From: Tetraselmis striata
Taxonomy: Eukaryota > Chlorophyta > Chlorodendrophyceae > Chlorodendrales > Chlorodendraceae
Assembly: GCA_006384855.1 (NCBI GenBank)
Contig: VCJN01003112.1
Location: forward strand, 39,076-103,075
DNA: 64,000 nucleotides
Direction of reading: 5' to 3'
In this document: piece by piece, positions 55,332 through 64,000 of the stretch
Numbering within the stretch: the stretch's first letter is position 1
Layout: each line of letters begins with the position of its first letter
Position numbers and translations under genes: made by a program
Notes under the pieces: model-generated
Seen by the model: the letters and a program-made list of their open reading frames with translations, nothing else
What the model was told of the DNA's origin: nothing
Database searches by the model: none

Positions 55332-58300
55332 GGGCCATTCACCGCCACTGCATTGCCAAGGGACCCGAAAGCTTGCCGGCGTCGCACGCGAATGCGCGCT
55401 TTGTGTCCACACCCATCATAAGAACGCATTGGCCAACAAGCGGGGGGGGGGGGGGGGGGGTATTTACATAGCCAATTTATTCTGTGCGTGGCGCGGCAGC
55501 ATTTAGTGACACGGCGGTGCGGAAGAGTGGTGGAGTGGTCGGTTCATCGGAGTGGTCGTTTCCCACTCGGACGAACCCGAAAGCCTGTCTCATCGTTATT
55601 ACTTCCAAACGCAAACTCGGTATATTTTAAGATTTCGAGCGCACAGTTTCATTCCTACAATCAGCACGCTTTGGGTTCTTTGTATATTGTATCCCCCTCC
55701 CTCATGCGCGAAGGGAGAAACATGGATTTATCTGGAACTGTGTCAGAAATCAACACGAATATATAACGGAATCTGTGAGTTGATGATGTAAAATAATGTG
55801 TTATTTTTGCTACTACCCGCAGACCCGATCAAATGGCATCATATGAAATGCGGTGCCCCAGAAACAACATTTAGTCGTGATGAATCCAACACAGCGATAT
55901 GGCACTGCAGTGACACTGCCTCTAGGGATGATGAATTAACATTTCCGGGCCCCCCTCCCCCGCCACTATCGGGGTATAATCAATGAATCGCAATACTAAC
56001 ACGCTCGTTTATGGCCCCCGTTCACTATATGGGTGGGCTCACTATATGGGTGGGTACATCGCAGAGGCAGTGTCGCTGCCTGGCCTCATGCCTGCAGGCC
56101 CCGCCCCGGTCATTGACGCCGCCCTTTCCTCTGCCGGTCCAGAGCTTCACCGCCGCAGCCGCATCAAGAGGAAACCGCGCAAGAGCGCGGTCGCCGAGCC
56201 GGGGCTCATCCACCTGCTGGAGGATGCGCTGCTGAAGGATTCCGGGCGGGCCGGGCGCAGATGCGGTCTGGGGACCGTCAACTACTAAACTGTGGTCACA
56301 AACCCCAGGAAAGGGAGCCGCCCTCCCTTTCTTCGGAGGCGTTTCGCATGTTTTAGAAGAGGGTTGCGAACTGTAAGAATGATTGGAGCAAATGCGATTT
56401 CTCGACTGCCAATTCACTGACGAATTCAATCAGGTTTCAGTGGACAGTAGGTTGCTGCTCATGGGCCTTCACCAGATGAATCTCGCATCGGGCGGAGTGG
56501 CTTCGCTCCGGGGTCTGCGTCTGCTGTGATGAGCGCTGCCTCGGGCGGTTGAGCAGGGGGGAAGTGCGTCACCTTGATATTAATGACGCCGGCCCGTTGT
56601 ACAACTGTTGCGGCGGTCATTCAGAAGATTGGTACTTTAGCAGTGTATTAAGATGGATGGAGACGCGCATCTTCTGCGCTTACACAGTCCGCCGCGATAC
56701 CGCCATGCATACCATCCTGTCCGCCAGCAATACCGCCATGTCTTTGCACGTGGGCGACAGAGCAAGAGTATCCAGGGACAATAGTCTCAGCTATAGGCAG
56801 TTTGCTCATTTTGTTAGTGCTGACTGTTTGGGGTAGTAGAGCTAGCTAATCGTACTCCTATGGCCATTTCGGTTAAGTATCCGGTGATGTAAGACCTCAA
56901 TTTGCGACTGAAGTACATGTGAGTACCTCGATCAAGATTGCTGCGCTCATCGTGCTGATTGCATTCAATGGCGCGCTGCATCTACTTGAGCAGTGCCTCG
57001 GCCAATGTGGGCGCCGGATGGACGGAAGGTCGGGGCGCAACCGAGGAGCGACGTTTCCACCTCTGGCAGGGCCTTGGCCTGATACTGACGCAAGCATCAT
57101 TAACCATTATTGAGCTTAAATTTATGTGCGGACGAAAAACAAGACAGTAGATGCAGTGAAGGCATTTGCTTTTGCAATATAATGCTCTCAAACGAATGCA
57201 AGGTGGCTGATTGAGGGGCTTCAGTAGGTGTAATTCCCGATTGGGCACTGACTATCTATTATGTACCGTTGTATTCATTACGTAGGGATTATCATAGACG
57301 GCGCTTTGGCTGCCGTCAAGGATACTGCCAGCAGGGCACACCTATTACAGATGTGTACAATAGGACGGCTGAGTTGTGAAAACAGCTGATTAATTTCATG
57401 TAGTTAACTGCATGGAAACGAATTGACGCACTTGCATTAATATTGAAGCAAATGTAAAACCACCGTCCGCGCAATGAACATCTACAATTAGATTCGTTGA
57501 TTCAATGGAGGACCATTGGTGCTGTAGGATTGCGTGCAATGTCGAGCTGACTCCGGTCATCCAGTACGTCAATCGATATCTCAGTACTCGCTACTCGTGC
57601 GTGGTTCCGACTTCCGCTTACCGTTTTCTCTACGCAGCCATCTCAAGCGTGGACCCAATTTGTGGACCCAATTTTGGACTTGCGAATCAGAGTAATGAGA
57701 GCGGCGCAATGTCGTCGGTGGCCTGTGCCCACCACATTTTACAAATTGCATATTTGGAAAACAGTGCCGGCAGCGTCTGCTGAGTGCCTCGCTTGTGTTG
57801 CTCGGACGAGCTGTTGGTGTGTATATAATAAAAATATTCGAGGCATCTAATGTGATTGCGGTTGTGAACAGACTCGGCGGCCGTCCCGCCACCGACAGCC
57901 TAATGCTGGCTTAATCTGCTTGAATGTACGCACGGCGTCTAAGAGTGTTGTGTATGTACAGTCTTTGCGCTGCCGTGGTCCACCGGTTGCAACTCCACCA
58001 GTCGGAATGCCTGGGGGCGCTGCCCGTTGCGAGCGGCTGGGCTGTTCGCTTTCTCGGACAATGCTTTGCGAGGTTAGGGGTGTCATCCCGTCGCGCAGCT
58101 CCATCTACCTGCAACTCCCACCTGGCTCTCGACGGAAGCGTGACGAGCGTATTCTGCGCAATTCGATCAGCCAACGTCAGCCAACCCCGAGCCACGAGTG
58201 TCGATGCTACCGGCGGAGAGCTGGCCGGCGCCCATCTCGAGCGGCGCTGACAGGCATCGAGTCGGCGGGATAGATAGCACCCACCTGGATGAGCGACCCG

Positions 58301-58474
58301 CAGCAACAACATCGCCAGAGGGCGCGCGTCGCAGCCCTCGGTGGTCTGGAGAGTCGACACTGGCCGAGTCGAAGCCGTCCAAATCCACCGACTGCACAAA
58401 ACCATAACAGCAGAGACAACCGCGTCAAGCAGGTCCGCGCACTCCTGTGCCGAGATGTTACCGCCAGGTCTGTA
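55332..58474. other. Mostly non-coding, scattered unclassified frames
   Basis: A G19 run lies at 55442-55460. Frames with a coding-like mix are at 56070-56285 plus (RIKRKPRKSAVAEPGLIHLL, ending TVNY), at 56549-56833 plus, at 56959-57147 plus (MARCIYLSSASANVGAGWTE inside), and at 57847-58104 minus (KDCTYTTLLDAVRTFKQIKP). None has a family match. The minus-strand pieces may be last exons of the coiled-coil gene that follows. Confidence 0.3.
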
Positions 58475-60004
58475 TTACTGCACTTGATCTACGAATACTG
58501 TTTCAATACTTAGCATACAATGACAAGCACCAATATGAATTTGACACCGGTATTCAAAGATAGCTCGGTGGCCGGGGTTGAGGGGTATTGCCTTCCAGTC
58601 GCTGACGGCCGTGACGTCTGCTGCCGGCACGCCGCACGCGCGCAGCTGGTCGACGGCGATGCGCGTTTGAAGTCGCAGAATTGTCACCTCGCGCTGCAGC
58701 GCGTCTGCCCGAGCCGTCGCCTCCGCCGCTGCTTTCTCAGCCTTGCGCTTGGCCGATTCAACGCTGTCGCTGCACTCATACGCGCAATCGACCATTCAGT
58801 CAGAACTTGATACCGCTTCAAAAGCGGCGCAGCGTGGCGCTGGCTCGGCGCTGTTAAGGCGTATACGGCGTGGCGGCGGCAGTGCCGAGTACGGATATGC
58901 GGACACTGATTTCCGCGAGTGCACCCCTGTCAGCTGTCTTCGGAACGCCTCGCAGTATACCCCTAGCGACGTCCTGGTCAGTGTAGCGAGAGGTTGCTGT
59001 TAAGATAATAGTCGCTAAATCTGCTGCGTGACGGACGGTGAATACAATTCAATGAGTGCGCAGTGTTGTTACTCGTATTATTTAAAATAATTAATTTTTA
59101 ATTATACTTACACGGCGTTGTTGATAAGACTCGATTTATAATTACAGAATACGCCAGCAGAACCTGGCACAACGCTCCGGTCGGCGGCCTGCTGCCGCCC
59201 GAATGGACTTGCAGAGCTTTTGCGTGACATTTCTTGTCCAGAGCAGGTGACCACGCAAGGCGAGGCGGGTTGCTCTGTACCTGCTGTCGTTGGTTCCGCG
59301 GCCAGCCGCCGCCGCTTCCCGGTCATTCAGCAACTGGCGCGCCATCGCGAGCTGACTCCGACAGCACGTCCGCGCTCGCGCTCTGCCAGTTGAGGCGCTG
59401 CTCCGCGGACGCGGCACCAGCCTGCGCCGCCACTTGTGCGTGCTCCATCATCTTTGAGTCAGATGCGCTCAACTGCGCGGGGTGGCACACCCGTCGGTCA
59501 ATGCGCGGCGGCGTTGTAGCCACCTATGTCGGCCGCCGGCGGCGGTGCGCCGGCGAACATCGCACCTCCATTTCCTTCACGGCGACGGCGAGGATGCTCT
59601 GCAGCTGCCCGACGTTGCCCCTCCAGCATCCCCAGCCGATGGATGTCGATCCGAAAGGATTCGGCTTCGGTCGCCTGAGACGCCGCCGGAGACGCCGCGA
59701 TGGGTGCTGCCGGCGTGGTGGGCTGAGACGAGCCGCCGGCGGCTCGGAGCTCCGCGACCTGCCGCCTTGACGGCCGCCCAGACCTCCTCCGGATCCTGCA
59801 CCTCCGAAACCTGGCACCCAGGTACGAGTGCCGCAGCGCGAAGGGCGCAGCTGCACGACAGCGGCACCGGCACCGCGGAGGCACAGGTCGTCGACCCCGT
59901 ACACTCCTGGCACAAGCGGACGGCGAGATTCAGCAAAGCTAGTGACGAAATCCTCACCCTCGCCCCTTTCCGCAAGTTCGATGTCATTCTGTAAGCGCAA
60001 GCCG

Positions 60005-60054
<50 letters not shown>

Positions 60055-63000
60055 GGCTTCAGTCAGGCGCACACCTTGACGCTCTGCAGGGTCTGCACAC
60101 ACTCTCGCTGCCAGAGCCTGCGGGCAGGAGAAACAGAGAGGAGGGGGGGGGGGGGGGGGGTTTAACCGAGGCACCGTGCAGAGAAGGTGGCATGGCAGCC
60201 CCGGACATAAATCGTCTCCGACGCTCCCGGGCGCTCACCTGGAAGCGCTCCCGCACCGTCGACTCGCTGGGCCGCATCGCGATAGCAATCCAGCGCTGAA
60301 TGTTATCCGGCCCCATGTATCTGCGGACAGCGCAGCGAGGGCCTCAATCCCCCCCCCCCCCCCCCCCCCCAGCCCAGACGAAACCCTCCAGATTCCATAC
60401 AGACATCCCGGGCTAATCTTACTACTTGTTAGGTTGTGGTCTGTGATGAAATCGGGTGGACGGCTGCCTAACCCAAAGAACGTGGCCTTTACGTACAGGA
60501 ATAAAACGCTCTGCAGATGTTGGATAGTCAGCCGATGCCCCCGCAGTTGGGCGTGACATGGTGGAGCAAGACGGGCTCTGCAGCGGCTGCGGCTGGCGGT
60601 TACCCTTGATGGAGCGCCCCTCCCACTTCATGTTGCCCAGCAGGCCGTCCACCGCCTCCTCAAACCTGGCGCGCAACTGGTCGAGCAGCACCTCCTCCGT
60701 GCCGCTCACGCGGCTGCAGACGCTGGACACCACGCGGTCCAGCTGCTCCTGCACGCCGCACACGGCGCGGGCCGCAGGGGGCGGCCTCGGGGCGGCGGCG
60801 CCCACGCTCCGCTGCTTAGGCTCTCCGGGCGGCGGCACCCTCGTCAGGCTTTCCCCCACCTGCACGAGGCAAGACGCCAAAACCTTCGCATCAGCGGGTG
60901 GGGAAGCGCAGGCCACCGGACGGACAGCACGGCCATCTGCGTTCCGGGATGCGTGACTTTATGCAATGGCGCTCAAAGCAATGACATTTTTGAGCTTTGA
61001 GTGCACACCAGTGATTCTTGACTATTAGGGACGAACCGGTCTATCAAGATGAAAGCCCATCAATTAGAATAGGAATAGGAACAAAATAGAGAATGGATTG
61101 ATTGTTTGGAATCTTTGGACGAAAACTAACAGATACATTTTAGTCGTATTGCGAATCGGTTTCGAATAGCACCGAGTACATTGTTTGAGATTGTATTGCC
61201 CATTGAGTATGGATTGGTTCACGCTTATCATTTGCATTTTCCGGCCATATACCAGTATGAGTACCCGTAGCGTTATACTTCGCGCATCAGGTAATCCTGA
61301 TACGGTACAAATATATGTGTATTTAGCGCGCATGTATACTGGTAAGGATTGGCATGGATACATCGCAAGTTTGGTAAGGATATTGCAGAGATGAAGGATT
61401 AGGTGTTACTTACTATCGCGTCCAAAACAGTTTATTCCAATGGAACTCCAGCAATAATCAAGAAGAGAGTAGAATATTACCAGAGCAGTACAATCAAATA
61501 AAAAAAAACCCTAGAAGGTGGCAAAACACGGCCAGCCACCGCCACTTGAATGTTTGCCATCTACGCCCTACTATGACCGAGGGCTCCTAAGGATCCCTAG
61601 TGCCAATGTGCTTGCAAATACGGATATCACGTGGTGTGACAAAACCACTTCCTTTCGGCCCGCGGACCCCATAAAATAAACACGTGTGCTCGCGTAATAA
61701 TCACGACTGCTTTGCAGACAATGCCGTCTACTGTAGGAAGACGGGGAGGAGGAGGAGGAGGGGGTGTGGGAGGAGGTGCGGGAGGAGGCCATGGCCCCCC
61801 TTTGCGGATCTGGCGAGTACTACCGTATCCAGGGTAGCTACTTGATTTCGATAGACTGCATGTAGATGAGGGTGGGGGTTCCGGGGGACTGACCTGCCGA
61901 TCGCCGGGAGGCTCCTCGCGGATCAACTTCTTCATGAGGCTGAGACTGTCGCGCAGGGAGGGCGCCTTGCCGCCCGGCGCGCGACCTCCGCGGAGGCACT
62001 GCACCCCCTGCAGCCTTCACCAATCACGCTGCTGCGCCGCCCACCCGGCTCCGGTCTGCGGGCGGCAAAGTAGTGATGGACGTCCGGGCTCTGCGTCTTG
62101 GCTTCCTCCTGCAGCGTCGTAGGTCACCCTCCACTTGGCACGCTCGGCTTGGTGTCGGCCGCCACATCCGCCTTGGTCTCTGGCTCTGCCTCCTGCTGCG
62201 GCCAGCCATTGTGCGGTTATTGGAAAGTGTAAACAGCGGAAGGAGTATCCATCCATCCTAAACATACTACGTTGAACATACCACAGCACTGTAACCCCAA
62301 AATTGCGGCATCGCATGAGATGTGACACAGCAGCGACGCCATCGAGAGGCTTTTACGCTGCCGCAGTCATCCCCCAACCGGGCGGGAATAACGGAGGGTC
62401 GCACCGCGAGGGCCTCGCGCTGCTTGGCGACTTGCAGCACGCCGCTGCTGGGCTGGTCCGCGCCCGAGCTGGACGCGCGCTTCTTGCGCACGACGCCCAT
62501 GAAGCTCTTGTGCTGGGGCCGCCACTGCACGTGGCGGCTGGGGATGGCGACGTTGTGGAGCGCGAGGTCAGCAGCGCCGACTGGTCGGTGGTGCTGTTGC
62601 GAGCGGGAGGTGAACAGGCGGAGTGGTCCGCGGTGAAGTGAGACGTGAGGAGAGCAGCGCCGACTGCTCCGACTCCTCCGCCCTCCGGGCGCCCCCCTTT
62701 TGTTGCCACCGCCCACCGGCCCCGGTGCGACAGCGCCGCCATGGCCGCCGGCATCATGGGAAGCTCTCCGCCATGTGGCTCTCGTCCAGCGCCTCCAGCA
62801 CTGGCGAGTACATCGGTGCTCTGCGCAGAGTCCACCCCGGCAAAGCGGCGCCGGCTCTACCTCATCGCAACCTCACGCCTCCTCCCCCTCTTCCTCTCCT
62901 TCTCCTCTTCTTCCTCCTCCTCCCTCCTCCTCCTCTTCCCCAATCGTTCACCATAAGCAGCGTCAGCCGATTCCTCCTGCTCCTCGATCGTGCCCTCCTC

Positions 63001-63752
63001 CCCATCCTGTCCCTCATGCCCGTTGCTCCCGCTGTGCTCGCGACCCCCATCGCTGCTCGCGACGGGGGAGCCCCGCAGCGCGATGCCGTCGCTGCTGTCG
63101 GCGGTCATGGTCCAGCAGTTGCTGTCCCCGGCGGTGGTGTCCTCAAAGCTGTCCGAGTCTGGAGATAGCGTGGGGGGGGGGGGGGGGGGGGGGGCTGAGC
63201 ATGCGGAACAGGCACATGAGGAAGAGCTCGTAGAATCGAAGAAACGCGGAGAGGGGTGGGGGTTCCAGGCCCCGGGAGCGTACCTGCCCTGAGGCCGCGG
63301 GAAAAGGCGGAGCCCGGCGCGGCGGAGGGCGGAACGGAAAAGTAGGGCGTGCCGCCGCCGGTGTGCATCGACATGCTGGGCGTCCGCGCGGATGAGGCGG
63401 GCGTGAAGAACTCCTGGTCCGCGTCCGCAAAGTGGTCCTCCTCGCCCTCGCTGCACACCTGCAGGTCGTGCGAGCTGTCTTCGCCCGTGCCCCTCGCGTC
63501 ACGGGGCGTGTGAATAGAGAGGCCTGGAGGTGGGTGCAGCCAGAAGCTTCGTCAGCCGACAGTCCTCTGCAGCGTGTCGCCATCGTGCATCCCCCCCCCC
63601 TCCAGGTGCTCCCCCGCCTGCCTGTCCCCTCCCCTTGGCTACGACTCCCTTGGCTCAGCATGTGTCCAGAGGAAGCACCCACCTTTGGCCTGAACGCCTT
63701 CCTCTGTGTCTTCCGCCGCCTTGCCCTGCATGGAGTTGGGAGCAGGCAGCGG
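58475..63752 (-). CDS. Multi-exon coiled-coil protein with acidic, Ser-rich N-terminal part, unknown function
   Basis: Minus-strand exons with agreeing phases: 63683-63752, 63284-63523 and 62861-63158; further likely exons at 61894-62007, 60604-60859, 60239-60320, about 59520-59990, about 59230-59480 and about 58560-58795. The first part is acidic and serine-rich (CSEGEEDHFADADQEFFTP, TADSSDGIALRG) and ends in a charged run of Arg and Glu like a nuclear signal. Later parts look helical: SLRDSLSLMKKLIREEPPGD, EVLLDQLRARFEEAVDGLLG, NIQRWIAIAMRPSESTVRER, NVGQLQSILAVAVKEMEV and SVESAKRKAEKAAAEATARA, which suggests a coiled coil. One-base breaks occur near 59370, 59620 and 59775. The 5' end may lie beyond the window. 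No domain is recognised with confidence. Confidence 0.45.
60005..60052 (+). repeat. C48 homopolymer
   Basis: The longest homopolymer in the window, G48 on the coding strand of the coiled-coil gene, between two putative exons and so probably intronic. Shorter runs lie at 60143-60160 (G) and 60349-60370 (C). Confidence 0.95.
63172..63194 (+). repeat. G23 homopolymer next to a splice acceptor
   Basis: On the coding (minus) strand this is a C23 run a few bases before the acceptor of exon 62861-63158, the same arrangement as at 3840-3900 in the lipase gene. Confidence 0.9.
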
Positions 63753-64000
63753 CTGATGAGTGTGAGCGGTTGGCAACCCAATACACATAGGGCGGAAAAA
63801 CAAGTAATTAATCGGCATCAAGCCGGAATGGAAGTCTCCGGCAAACACAAAGATAAAGACACACGTTCTATCGTCTAGGGCCCCGCAGCACCCGGCAGCA
63901 ACGATGTCGCCACGGTTCCCAGCGGAATCGTGGGTTGGGTTGACGGTTCCCAATGAAATAGCTGCAGCATGACCTGCTGGCACCGCAGCCAGCACGGCCA
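63753..64000. other. Window end, probable upstream intron of the coiled-coil gene
   Basis: Minus-strand frames here have no motif. The exon at 63683-63752 starts in phase 0 after an acceptor, so at least one more exon should lie further upstream. Confidence 0.35.

Overview
The window looks like nuclear DNA of a eukaryotic alga or related protist. Coding exons are GC-rich and split by short GT-AG introns, and transposon remains and simple repeats fill most of the rest. The best recognised gene is a pPLA-I-type patatin lipase, a family typical of plants and algae. I cannot name the species. I saw no rRNA, tRNA, CRISPR or operon-like structure.

Layout. 1-12.1 kb: the 3' half of the patatin-type lipase gene, plus strand. 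A 6.6-kb intron (4943-11512) separates its last two exons from the others and holds pieces of several repeat families, including a decayed DIRS-like reverse transcriptase/RNase H segment. 13.8-14.9 kb: an intronless cyclin-like gene, minus strand. 16.8-17.3 kb: a three-copy tandem repeat. 18.6-23.3 kb: about 50 copies of a ~67-bp minisatellite between two ~270-bp direct repeats, with an AT-rich reverse-transcriptase fragment inside the array. 23.6-26.4 kb: dispersed repeats, long G/C homopolymers and a TA microsatellite.

27-42.4 kb: a nested transposon region. A decayed non-LTR element on the plus strand (28.2-30.8, 35.65-36.3 and 42.0-42.4 kb) appears split by a ~4.8-kb segment with inverted terminal repeats (30.83-35.65) and by a complete-ended Copia element on the minus strand (36325-41996). 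The Copia element has 491-bp LTRs and a 5-bp target duplication, but its integrase core is missing. 42.4-52 kb: mostly gene-poor, with local duplications and a CTGCAG-rich tract.

52.0-55.3 kb: a plus-strand multi-exon glycosyltransferase-like gene with a signal peptide and several single-base frame breaks. 58.5-63.8 kb: a minus-strand multi-exon gene for an acidic, serine-rich, then coiled-coil protein of unknown function.

The host genes share no visible pathway. The main interest is the layered repeats, the nested insertions, and frame breaks that often fall in G runs, which raises the question of consensus errors versus real gene decay. Exon borders were set by eye from GT/AG signals and phase; family names come from recalled motif patterns, not from a search.
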